57,079 bases of DNA from Gnetum montanum (Eukaryota; Streptophyta; Gnetopsida; Gnetales; Gnetaceae), in assembly GCA_015680685.1 (NCBI GenBank), contig MNCI01008343.1, positions 56,470 to 113,548 on the forward strand, read 5' to 3'. Every line of letters starts with the position of its first letter. Within the stretch, counting starts at the first letter, position 1. The notes under the pieces are model-generated. The model did not search any database. It saw only the letters and a program-made list of their open reading frames with translations, and was not told the origin of the DNA. Shown piece after piece: positions 1-11,764 of this stretch. The translations under genes and the position numbers were made by a program.

Positions 1-199
1 AAATACCAAAAAAATCACATACCTCAGACTTGCTTAACCATACACCGTGACACATACAAGCAAGCCTGGGAAGACAACGAACGATTAACCCCAAGTGTTT
101 CTTGTGGCGTTAAGGCATTTAGTCTGCGGAGTTCGACCGGATCGCGCGTGCACGCTCGTATTCGTATGGTGGAGTGTAGGGGTACCTCGCCACTCATCA
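1..199 (+). repeat. 3' end of an Athila-like LTR, cut by the window edge
   Basis: The stretch matches the last 199 bases of the E3 5' LTR (54310-54508) with a single difference (C at 151, T at 54460). It ends in the family terminus CTCATCA. No PBS follows: the next bases read CCTATAGTCTAG, so this is a 3' LTR or a solo LTR rather than a 5' LTR. The 5' end and the target duplication lie outside the window. Confidence 0.93.
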
Positions 200-3100
200 C
201 CTATAGTCTAGAATAGTTTCTTTACTTGCATTACACTTAGATTCTATTACTCTATTTCAACCATGTTTATATTTAATCTTATTTTAAGTCTACAACATCA
301 ACCTATCATATGCCTTACCAAGAGTTAAACCATATAACTTGCACTTCACTAACTAAAACCAAGAAGATAATGATCACGAACTGAATCTCAACTACTAGTG
401 AATCTACATTGGCCATCCACGAATTACGATCAAGTTGCACGTGTATACTCGTGACTTATATGATGGAGTGTTGGAATATCCAACCACTTATCAGAGATCA
501 TGTCCTTCATATCCACATTTTTAGTAGGTTATCCAACATGAGGGTCTCTTGGGTTAAGTGTAACACCTTGACCTACCGCACCTAGCAAGGGTAGGGTGAT
601 GCCTAGGATCACTAGTAATACCATAATAGAAGCATGATAACTAAAACTAACGATGTACAGAAATACATTATATTAAGGAAGGTCAAACTGCACAAAATCC
701 ATGCCAAACCAAAACTAAACATACTTTTCGATTTATAAACTGCATGTCTCTACATACACTATTCTCACCACAAAACACATAAACATCATCATCACATATA
801 TAAGAGTAGAGAGAGTTCCATACAATTATAAATAGTCCATACTGTTGTACATGGAAATATACATTAACCAAGCCCTGAAAATTTTCCCCTCCTCTACTCT
901 TCCTCTCTGTGCTCATTTATGCTCCTACAACTTCCACCTGTAATTAACTAAAGTTAGTATAAAACTAAGTGGGAAGTCTTTATACTTCCCCTACTAGATG
1001 GTCGACAAGTACTGCACAAGAGGAGAAGAGTGGGGTACAAGGCAACCTAGAACAACTATTAGTCTTGCAGATGCTTAAAACAACATACACACACACATAT
1101 CATACCACACAGATCATTGGCTGAATCATTATCATAGAGAATAGATGGTTGTCATACAATCATATGTTCGACACAATCATAATCCAAACAATATATATAG
1201 GTATATATCAACGCTATGACTCACAAATCAAGACTATCATATACACGCACTCATTCTATCATATACACAGCCCATGTATATCCACACACATGCCACAGGA
1301 ACAACACATCCCAAACCAACATAACATGACCACATATATCCACACCTAATAGTCACATTCATTACATGAAAACACTAACATGATTCAACAAAACAAAATT
1401 TTGCACAACCATATTTTTTGACCTGCATGTACTACCACAAAATGACCACTATACTAACCTCCAAAATGATATATGTTAAAAATTCCACGATTAGAAAGTA
1501 CTTCCCAAGACGATCCAAACAACACTAATTTCTCCTAAATTAGACTCCTAGAAGCAAAGTTATGCATGTTTAAAATTTGATTAATAAAATAATATTTAAT
1601 TACAACGAGTGATAACTAAAACTCTTAGAAACTCGTGTGCCATAAAAGGCCCCTAAAATATAATATTCCAACCAAACTAGTCTCATCAACATTACATATC
1701 ATATTCCCCAAGTCCACATCATACCATACATCACATATATATTAATAAACAATTCATAACCAAAATCATACAATTTTGGAAAATATGCAAAATAACATGT
1801 CCAAACTCCATCTTTTAACTATCTGCCCCACATGCCCACATTGCATGATCGTATACACTAATCCAGCACAAACATACAGGGAAAAGGTAAGGACAACCAC
1901 CAATTAAAAACCGTCCACAAAACTTAGAATTTAGAAAAATGTGGAACAAAAGGAGAGAGAAAAAACAAGCTTCTATGCATTTCTGTTTCCCCAAAACAAA
2001 AAAAAAAAAAAAGACAAAACCCGATTTTTATGAGTGGGCGGTGCAACAGTACCGTGGGGAAGAAAACAATGATAAAAGAAAAACTATGCTTTTAAGCATA
2101 TGTTTATACAAAAAAGGTACAAGCAACTTCTTTTTGTTTTGTTTTGCCTTGGTGCACGTCACGTGCACAACTTAACTTTGCGTTTGTGTTTATTTGTTTT
2201 TTTTTTTAATATTTTATTTTTATAAGCTATTCTTTTTTCTTTTTTTTTTTCGCCTCTACAGCTAATGCCCTACATTTTAAACATGCATAACAATCACACC
2301 CAAGCATCATACAACATAGCACTACAGTTCCAATGCATAAATACTAAAAGTTCATATAAAACATAATTACATGCTACATAAGTGCTCTTTTACCCCAATC
2401 CAACATCTTGGCCAACAACATCACTTGTTTAACACATCCCACAAGGCTAGTGTATATAATCACATTAATTAAGCGTATAACGACATCATAATCATGATAG
2501 ACAAAGTGCAATTACAATAAGCTAAGTCGTCCTCAATAATCCACCAAGACAACACGCATAATGCATAAATCATAATCGTATAGCTATACCTAATGTGTCT
2601 AGAAGGGATGTAACATGACGCCATACAAACGTTAATATACAAGGAATAGCAAGAAGCATCCATGCATGAGCGAAGATGGGTTGGGACATGGAAAAAAAGA
2701 GGAGGTTCTAGTCAGCTATACAAAACTTGTCATGGATTGTGATCTCATGTGCAACAATCGATGGTATGGAAGGGTTGCTAGGTTGGATGCAACACCATGA
2801 ATGGAGGAAGCAATAAGCCTAGAGGAGATAAATCCAAGGGAGGATGATGTGTGGAGGCAATGGTAGCATAGAAGAATGGTAGAGGTGGCTAGTATGTTCC
2901 AAGTCATGGAAGATATGTCCTAGTAAGCAACAATCTAGTGAACTACAACAACATGAGGCATGTCTAGATCTACATGCATGTTGCTTCTTCTTCTTCTTCT
3001 TGGGAGGGGATGTGGAAGCATGTCGGACCACAAAAAAAAGTTTTATTAATCAAAATAGAACATCAAATACACATGTAGTATTTGACAAAACAGATAGAAA

Positions 3101-3769
3101 GGGTAAAATATACACATGTAGCATCAAATAGAAGGGATAGAAATAACATGAAAAAAAAGACCCAATGGTTTTGGGGATGCCTACTCAAGTTACCAACCTT
3201 ATAATTAGGCCCTTATTAAAAGAATGAAGCACTCTTTCGGAATTCACTTCTCACTAAAGACTAATTGTAATTAACATGAAGAGCTCCTTTGTAGAGAACT
3301 ATGCTGAATAAGGTTACTTACACCAAAACCTATAGCTGCAAAAGATGAACCAACTAATTAATCTCCAAGTAAACCTTTGGAGCTTAGGATATAAGTTGGA
3401 AATGGATAAGTTGGAAGAGTTGCAATTCTCTAGAAAAGTAAGATGTAAAATATTTGAATATTTTATTTTTTGAAAAATGATATTGCATCTATGCTTCTAA
3501 ATATGAAAGAGAACAATAAGCCTCATAACATTCCAAAGAAATCTAGAATTCATAAAAGTAATAGGCAAAATGCCAAAAAATTATCATATCGAGATAGTTG
3601 ACAATTTGGAATAACTTTAATTGCCCAAATCAAAATGTGCTGAGCAAAACAACATTGCCAAAAGACCTGCACAAAATCATCTATAACTCCATAAAGAGGG
3701 CAAATAGGATTATGAACCCCAACATGTTCAAGACATTTGCCAATAGGAAACTGCTAAATTTTAGGTTCT
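200..3769. other. AT-rich intergenic DNA, no gene recognised
   Basis: Only short ORFs without recognisable domains occur here. The segment holds homopolymer and SSR tracts (A-run near 1999-2014, T-runs near 2200-2250, a CTT run at about 2985-3000). TGTAACACC at 559 resembles the start of some chromovirus LTRs, but no partner LTR or coding domain was found, so this is only a hint of an old retroelement. Confidence 0.5.
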
Positions 3770-3835
3770 AAACATCCATATTCATGGTTCTAAACACACC
3801 ATAAACATCCATATCCATGGTTCTAACCACACCAT
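3770..3835. repeat. 33-bp tandem duplication
   Basis: Two adjacent 33-bp units (3770-3802 and 3803-3835), each beginning AAACATCCATAT and ending ACACCAT, differ at a few positions. No coding potential. Confidence 0.8.
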
Positions 3836-6800
3836 ACAAATTATCAAACATTTCACCCCCACTTGCCAAGAAATCCATTGATGAACTTATCTATGCATTT
3901 GTAATAATGAAGTATTACACCGTAGTAAAACTCTTGATTTAGAAACCTAAGCAATACTCAAACTAATAGAAAATAATAAAGAGATTCAACAAAGTATCTA
4001 AGCACCATTAAATGCAACCTGGTCCCATAAATTAGGTTTTCATTTATAAGCTTATTTTTCATTTATTGGTTCATTGGCATAAACACATGAGCTAAGACAA
4101 CAAAGTCTCACATTTTGCAAAATTCACATCCCACCAATATTCCTAATTCTAACCTCTTATTCATTCCTCCACAAAACCTTCGGTGCAGTCTACAACTGAG
4201 TCTTTGAATTCTATAATGTCAATTCTATAATGTCATAGAATACAGCAGCAACAAGAACAAGGCAAACCTCTTTGAAGTCGTTATCTCGGATTTGAATTTC
4301 AACGAAAACGTAGCTTTGAAATTCGACGAAAGCGTTACCTGGCTTTGAAGCTTTGAAATTTGACGAAAACGCTAATTGCCAGCGAAACCTCAACGTTACT
4401 ACGCTCCCTACTCTCTGATACATCTAGTTTTCATCTCCAGGAAAAATTCCACTCGGAATCAAGAAAGGAACAGAAATAACCTACTGCAACTTTTGAGGTT
4501 ATTGTTTTGAAAACATAGGATCAACCTCTGGTTTTTTTTGCAAAGATTTTTACAATCTTCAATCTCTAACAATAACAACATACAAATCTACAACTCCCGC
4601 TTGAAATTTTATCATAAGAGAAGGTGAAGAATTTCCGCAATCACCTTAAAAGGCACGCAAGGTTACGAGAATTTACTCATTCGCCTTAAAAAGCACGCAA
4701 GGCTACGGCCAGATCCAGAAACATTTAACATTATCGAGCAATGAAGAACTGAAAGTATTTGGCTGCAGTAGAAACAATGTCCAATAACAGTCATTAAAAA
4801 TTCAGTTGTATGAAAATCGCTTTATCCCTCGTTACCTTCAACCCGATATTTCAACGATGATTATATAGAATGATTTTCATTACGTTAAAAATAGGTAGAT
4901 GAAAAACCATTTTCAGATAAAGTTGATACAACAATCTTCCGCTTTGGAAAATCCGTCGTGAATTCAGCTGCACTACAGTTTTATTCCCCACCTCGGAAAA
5001 GACTCGGAAACAAATACAATGAAGAAGAAAATTTCCAACATGGAATCATTAATTTCAAACATATCTGACAGGCAAAAATCGTGTGATGGGAACAGCTCTC
5101 AATGCAAAAAATCCTGGATTCTTATTTCATTGTCAAATCAAACCACTGTCCCCACTTTTTAAACCAAAGAGTGAAAAACGCACTTGCACACTACGTCAAC
5201 GGAGATGATCAGGTCAACGCATAAAAAACAGGGTGTTAACTGTATATATATCGATCTTTCCTATAATCAACGCAAAGGATTCCCTGTGGTGTTAATTGTG
5301 TGTATATATCAAAAAAGTGCACCTCAGACAAAAGCAATAGGATTAAGAAATCTTTTATTATATATACACCTTTGTTAAGAATTTTAAATCTTGTGGACCG
5401 ACATTCCAGAAAATTTCAAATCGCATATCTCACGCCCATCATGAATTAATAACTTGCCTAGACTAACAAAAGAAAATATGATACATCATCCTAAAGTTAG
5501 TACCACAGACGCCAGTAGAGGGTAGATCCAATTGCACGACAAAAGCCCTCATCGAGCTCCTCTAGAATCAGAAATTTCTAACACAAGCACTTCTCCTGCA
5601 AACCGTATACCTACAACTTCTATAAGGATATTTGTGGTTTATGGCAGCAGTTGACAGTCCTTTTTCCAAAATGCCACCACTTGTATAACAAGAAAGGTGG
5701 AAATTCTAAACCAATTTTATGAAGACATTTCTTCGCAGGATCGGCACCCGAGTAAAAAATTGGAGTGGAAGAACATGGTTTTTCATTGACAAAAAATTCC
5801 AATCACAAATTTCAGGAATACATGTGTACAGCTGGTCATGAAAATGGGTTATACTGTTACTCTTCATGCACCTCCTCTACCCTGTGTGATACACCTGTTA
5901 AGGCAATGCAACACCGTTTTATCAGCAACCATGCACATGAAATGAACTGAATGTTTTTTTATTTTAAAAAACAAAGTTTATCACAAAATTTCCTGACAGC
6001 GCCCAAAAAAAATGCAGAGCACAATTTTAGAACTGTTTTGGTTTAAATGACCCAGCAAAAATTGCAATAGTAAATTTATCTACTGCTTTACCAAGTAGTT
6101 AAACATTAGGTGGTCACCACACGAGAAAATCTACACGACATTCAGGTTTGTGAGAAAACATTCACCAATGTTCAGGCTTTATAGTGTAGAATTGCACTCA
6201 CTGCAAATGCTGTCAATTTTTCTCACTACATATAACCCAGCAAATATTATCAATCTCCATTTTTAATTTTGTTACGTACCGTCTAGCAAGAAAACAGCAT
6301 TCTATAAACCGGGTGGTAAAATATTTGTAACAAACCATCTGAAAGCAACCAACGTTTGAGAAAGAATAAGCACTGACAAAAGCATGCAAGAAAGTTTAGT
6401 ACAAAGAACTTTGAATATTTTGTTCAAGTCAACATTACACATCAGCAACATTATTAACTTCTGGGAGAAGTTAACAAATTCGGCATGAAAAAAAATTTCC
6501 AGTTAACTTATATCCAATCATTGCAGCAAAAAACAAATACAAGTACTACCAAAACCTATAATTTTTTTTACTCTCTTTGGAAACATTTCAGAATAGAAAA
6601 ACATGAGGTTTGAGAAACCGTGACTTAATTGAATCTTTCCTAAACAAATAAACAAACATGTAAATATCCATGAAAATCTGTATCACTCTAATAATGGACA
6701 CCACATATAAGCAAATTAAATTGGACATCCTTGAGAGACTCCATGAAAAATATCAAGAAACTTACAATTTTAATGTCTTGAAACCTGGAAAAAACAATTA

Positions 6801-7165
6801 ATAATAGTTATTAGTTAACAGTTCCATTTCTAGAGTCCACAGAATATTCTTAACCTGTTAGTTTTAAAAGAAAAACTGGAAATTTACTGTCTTATAGTCT
6901 GCATCATTTCTGCTCTCATTTTTGCTTTCCTCATATGCAGAAGAATGTAGGATTCTGGCCTATTATTTACAAGATTAGTTATACACCCACTGTGTGATTT
7001 GAGTTTCAATCTTTCTTTTGACCTCAAATCCATAGTAAAGAATCATCACCCAAAGGCTCAATGCTCATCCTGCCGAGTCAGGGTCCATGGATGAGCAAAA
7101 GCCTAACCTCTTTTGAGTGGCTGCACCCAAGCCCAAACCAGGTCTTACAATTTGAGAAACAAGCA
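3836..7165. other. AT-rich intergenic DNA with short direct repeats
   Basis: No gene is supported. Two small repeat clusters stand out. Near 4291-4372 there are three copies of a motif close to TTTGAAATTCGACGAAAACG. Near 4645-4708 there are two copies of CCTTAAAARGCACGCAAGG. Short ORFs here (for example 5620-5802 minus) show no family resemblance. Confidence 0.5.
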
Positions 7166-7571
7166 GCTTATCATCAAATGCATGGTACACTGTTGAGTTA
7201 CAACATTACTGAGAGTAGTCTCAATCTCCAAAAGAATGCAATTCATATCTCTGAATATTAACATTAGCTCAATCTCCTTTTATTTATTGAGAAAAGGAAC
7301 GCTTAGTTCCAAAACTGCTAATATTCCATTGTGGATACACTTCCCAGTGAAAATCTAGGATGTTTTCTGCTTATCATCAGATCCACAGTACACTGTTGAG
7401 TTACAACATTACTGAGAGTAGTCTCAATCTCCAAAAGAATGCAATTCATATCTCTGAATATTAACGTTAGCTCAATCTCCTTTTATTTATTGAGAAAAGA
7501 AACGCTTAGTTACAAAACTGCTAATATTCCATTGCGGATACACTTCCCAGTGAAAATCTAGGATGTTTTCT
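7166..7571. repeat. 203-bp tandem duplication
   Basis: Unit 1 (7166-7368) and unit 2 (7369-7571) both begin GCTTATCATCA and end GGATGTTTTCT. They are nearly identical, with a few substitutions such as GTGGATAC versus GCGGATAC. The small ORF over unit 1 is not conserved in unit 2, so it is not treated as a gene. Confidence 0.9.
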
Positions 7572-7904
7572 GCATGGAAGTGTCATAATTGTAAGGCAGA
7601 ACATATGTGCCTTCCTTGTGCAGCATATTTACTAAGCCCCCAAGAAAGTCACACTAACTCATGACATTTGATTTGGCATAATAAACTCTATGCTACAATT
7701 TACATGAAACCTCCCACAATACTCGGAATGTTAACACACTGCTAACCAACATACACCATACACCAGCGGCAGCACCTTGAAATTCTGCTGAAATTCCAGG
7801 AGTTCCATTCATTATTCAAAGAATTCTATGTTTAAAACAAACCAGACCTTTTTTTTGGGGGGGGTGTTATTACTTTAAACAAAATGAGAATTTCTTTCAT
7901 CGAC
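7572..7904. other. spacer between two tandem repeats
   Basis: AT-rich sequence with a T/G homopolymer stretch near 7850-7863. No gene or element was recognised. Confidence 0.5.
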
Positions 7905-8591
7905 TGTTCAGTCAATCATGACACATTCAGGCAAGGAACAAAATTCCAACATCTTAAAAGAATATAATCTCTGCTCCCTCAACAAACGTGCATGTTTTGC
8001 AATTACAAACTGCAACAATAGCATGACAACTACAACCAAATCATCATGCTAGCCTTGTCCCAACAATGAGCACTGAATGTTCAGTCAATCATGGCACGTT
8101 CAGGCAAGGAACAAAATTCCAACATCTTAAAAGAATATAATCTCTGCTCCCTCAACAAACGTGCATGTTTTACAATTACAAACTGCACAAATAACATGAC
8201 AACTACAACCAAATCATCATGCTAGCCTTGTCCCAACAATGAGCATTGAATGTTCGGTCAATCATGGCACATTCAGGCAAGGAACAAAATTCGAACATCT
8301 TAAAAGAATATAATTTCTCTGCTTCCTCAACAAACATGCGTGTTTTACAATTACAAACTGCACAAATAACATGACAACTACAACCAAATCATCATGCTAC
8401 CCTTGTCCCAACAATGAGCATTGAATGTTCGGTCAATCATGGCACATTCAGGCAAGGAACAAAATTCCAACATCTTCAAAGAATATAATTTCTCTGCTCC
8501 CTCAACAAAAGTGCATGTTTTACAATTACAAACTGCACCAATAACATGACAACTACAACCAAATCATCATGTTAGCCTTGTCCCAACAATG
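7905..8591. repeat. four-copy tandem array, unit about 173 bp
   Basis: Units start at 7905, 8078, 8251 and 8426, each beginning TGTTCRGTCAATCATG. Spacing is 173, 173 and 175 bp, and the last unit lacks the final few bases. Units differ by scattered substitutions and a 2-bp insertion. This is a small satellite-like array, far too long in unit for CRISPR and without spacers. Confidence 0.92.
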
Positions 8592-8855
8592 TTACATCTA
8601 GAACCAAATGCCCATTAAAATACTCTTCAAATGCCTCTTGAAATGAAGGTGAAATCAAGTTGAACTTTGTTTACATGCCAAATTTGCTGCAAAAAGGCAT
8701 TTACCCTGTTTCAACTTTATAATATATTTCCACATATGTGTCATTCTTAAATTTCTTCTACCAATCAAGTATCCTAGTTTAGAACAGTGCAATACCAAAC
8801 TTTCTATTTCCTCTAGAATATCATCTAGATCATTTAAATCCATAAATGTGCACAC

Positions 8856-8952
8856 CTTGACAAACAAACACAACATCAAGATCGGCTTCAGATCCCTTTA
8901 AACTTCTTGCACAGCTACCAAATACCTTACCAAATAATAACTTATCCAAGTC
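8856..8952 (-). pseudogene. possible exon remnant with a nucleotidyltransferase-like signature
   Basis: A 32-codon open stretch on the minus strand contains VFGSCARSL followed by GSEADLDVV. This has the form of the polymerase-beta-type nucleotidyltransferase motif: G-S, about ten residues, then D-x-D. It is preceded by a stop codon and a possible AG acceptor at 8952-8953, and ends at a possible donor (CAAG|GTGTGC). The 74-codon minus-strand ORF at 8655-8879 overlaps and continues downstream in another frame, with no recognised domain. The match is short and could be chance. It may be an exon of an unrecognised gene, a pseudogene, or noise. Confidence 0.3.
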
Positions 8953-11764
8953 TTATGACTTCAATTGATGGTTATCATACTTGCTATTAGGCCATACAAC
9001 TACCGTGATGATAAATAAGGAGTCACTGCATGTTCTATTAGGCCCAATATACTTGCTGGATGAGATGTCAATTTTACTTTTTGAAAAGGGTGGTTCCTGA
9101 AAAGAGCTCAGCTTTCTGATTTCTTTTCAAATTATCTGACCTTGAAATCTTAGTTTCAAGCAGGACTCGACATCGGCAAGAAGATAATCTCAAGGCATAT
9201 TTTACGTAGATAGTATCCAAATCATAGCTGCATTATTGGAAGTTTCTTCAAGTAGCAGATCCACTATTTAACACAAGAAGTTAGGACACGTTTATCTAGC
9301 TAGTACTTGCAAAATGCAAATAAAAAAAAATATTCTTGTTAAAATAATTACCTTGGACTATGTTGTTTATTCAATATAAAACAACTGTAATGAAAAACCA
9401 AAGCTATATAGGAAAATAAAGATATGATTGTTTTCATTATACCGATTTTCATTATATCACTCATAAGGACTCTATCATAGTGCCTATGAGGTTCTATATC
9501 CAAACATTGGCAACCAGTCTATGAAATATGTGCCTTGTATGGTCAAAAGAAACCATAACCTACCAATCCATACATTTACAAGGAAAAGCATTCCAACCAT
9601 TTCTCTCACCAAGAAAACAAAGATGGGACTTGGCAACTTTCAATAGCCTTTACAAGGAACCAAATTTTAGGTATATGATATTCGATGGTTGTCGTATGCT
9701 AAAAAAGGGAGCATGGTTCCACCATCAATGATGAACCCAGAGGGAATCAAAAGGAGTATGGTTTCAGACTGTCCGAGGCAGAATTCTCAAAAAATAAGTT
9801 TTCATTTAGCAATGAAGAGTACATCTTGCCACACTATCATTGAAATATATATCTTGTTCTCTACAGGATAATAAGTATAAAACTGTTCTGCTAAATATTA
9901 ATTAGATGTTTGAGCTTCCCACCTCTTGCAAATAAAGAAAATTTGATTTTTTTTCCAAAATTTCTTTTCGGAGAAAGTTCATCATGTTTCACTTATATAA
10001 GTATAAAAAGCCATTTTCAAGACCCTAGGTCTACACCTTCAAGTAACATGGGCCACTTGAAGCAAGTCGCCTGAAATATCTCAAGACAACACAATAAGCA
10101 GTATGACTTCAAAATTTTCAAATACCGACGAAATGGAACACCCTATGGAGAAACCCCTCCAGTAAGCAGAAGGCATTTCATGGATATACTAGGGTTCACT
10201 TTGCAAGTGCAAAAGCTGTCAAAAGCAGGTCCCCACATAAACAATGTTCATTTAAATCAGGAAAAGTGATTATGACAGTCAGATCAACGATGTTAAATTC
10301 ATACAAACCAGGCTTCAATTTTGACATTTAAATAGGTGAACGTTTTAATAAGTTTAGGTCACGTTCCAAATTATTTGAGTAGAAGGTTAAATTCATAATG
10401 TAAATTTTTGAAAACCATTCATTGTAATCACCCAACCAAGTACATGCATGCACACACACCAACTACAAGTATGAACATATGAGAAATACTTGCACCAAAT
10501 AATGGGAAAAGTTTTTTTAGCATAATAAAGGTTTCTATTTTAAAATTCATGTATACCTACTTCACTTGCAAGCCTACCTAGTTCGAGAAATAACAATTGG
10601 CAAGTAAATTTGGAGCAAAACAGCATAAGTTTGGAATATATGGCAGTGATGTTAAATTTCTAAAAATTTATACCCGCAAAAGTCACCAATCCCTAATATT
10701 CTCCAGCTCCCTGATTTCTACAATCTATTGTTCATTTCTGCAATTTAATGTTTGCATTTTCTAATCTTTGAAAAGGGAGCCTTCACTTTAACTAGCATAA
10801 TAGAGAGAATGACCATCAAAAATATGTTTCGTTTTCTACCTAATAAAGCCTCCAAGTTGCAACTAGATTCCACAACTTTGACATTTTCAAAAGGTGGGGC
10901 AAGGTATTGAAGGTAATTTAGTTCTTACCACAAAAAGTAACTTTGAAATTTAAGTTTCATGTTTTGCCAGTGCCCAGAATGCAATGAAAACTATATTATT
11001 TTCTACAATTCAGAAAAAATGCCTTTTAGACTCCATCCATAAACACTTAAAAAGGATAAGTCTTAAGTCCATAAAATTTCTTAATGTAGTAAAAAACATC
11101 TTACAACTTGGGAAATTTTGAAATTCAAATTGTGATCCAAACTGATAGGTCACTGGTTTACGAGTTGGAAGAAATACATAACACTACAGTATTATAAATA
11201 GACTGCAAAATATTTCAACTAGGCATTGATTTACACAAAACATTGGTGGCAAACACAGCACACCTTTCAATTGAAATGGCCATAAGAAAAACAAAAGCCA
11301 CAACTAGACAATACCAACATTCTCAAGCAATAACAACTACCTAACCCAATAAGAGTACTGTTGAATAGAAACGGCCAAACGATCATCATATCTACCTACC
11401 CACTCTGCTATAAACATAAAACACATTTTGTATGATTCAACGTCAGATCCAAAAATGAACCATATTCGCACAAAGCTCATCTATACTAAAACAGTGAATA
11501 TAGTCATCCAAATAACAGTATGTTGACAATAATTCCTTGCGAATAAGAAGCTTCGAAACAGAATTTCATTTCATTTTTAAAAATTCAGGAAGACAAACTT
11601 CAGATTAAATGAAATCTTACAAACTTCACAGAAAGAATTTTCACAAGTCTATTATCTACAGATAACAATCTCTAACAATACCAAGAACATTTAATGAATC
11701 ACTAAAAAAGACAAAGTGAAAGCAGAGACTAACCAGCTTAGAAAAAATCAAATCTTGGAAACAA
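8953..11764. other. AT-rich non-coding DNA downstream of the GTE gene
   Basis: The right end must contain the 3' UTR of the GTE gene on the minus strand. A possible 3'-UTR donor (CTG|GTTAGT) lies just after the stop, but no polyadenylation site could be fixed. The rest has only short ORFs, including overlapping ones at 9528-9871 plus, without recognisable domains. Confidence 0.45.

Noticed and set aside
1-199. Left LTR as the 5' LTR of an element running into the window
   Set aside because: No PBS or gag follows position 199, unlike E1, E3 and E4.
559-2230. Chromovirus-type LTR starting TGTAACACC
   Set aside because: No matching end, partner LTR, target duplication or coding domain could be found.
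7905-8591. CRISPR-like or other spaced repeat array
   Set aside because: Units of about 173 bp are directly tandem without unique spacers, in a plant genome.
9528-9871. Two overlapping plus-strand ORFs near 9.5-9.9 kb
   Set aside because: No domain resemblance, no splice or promoter context.
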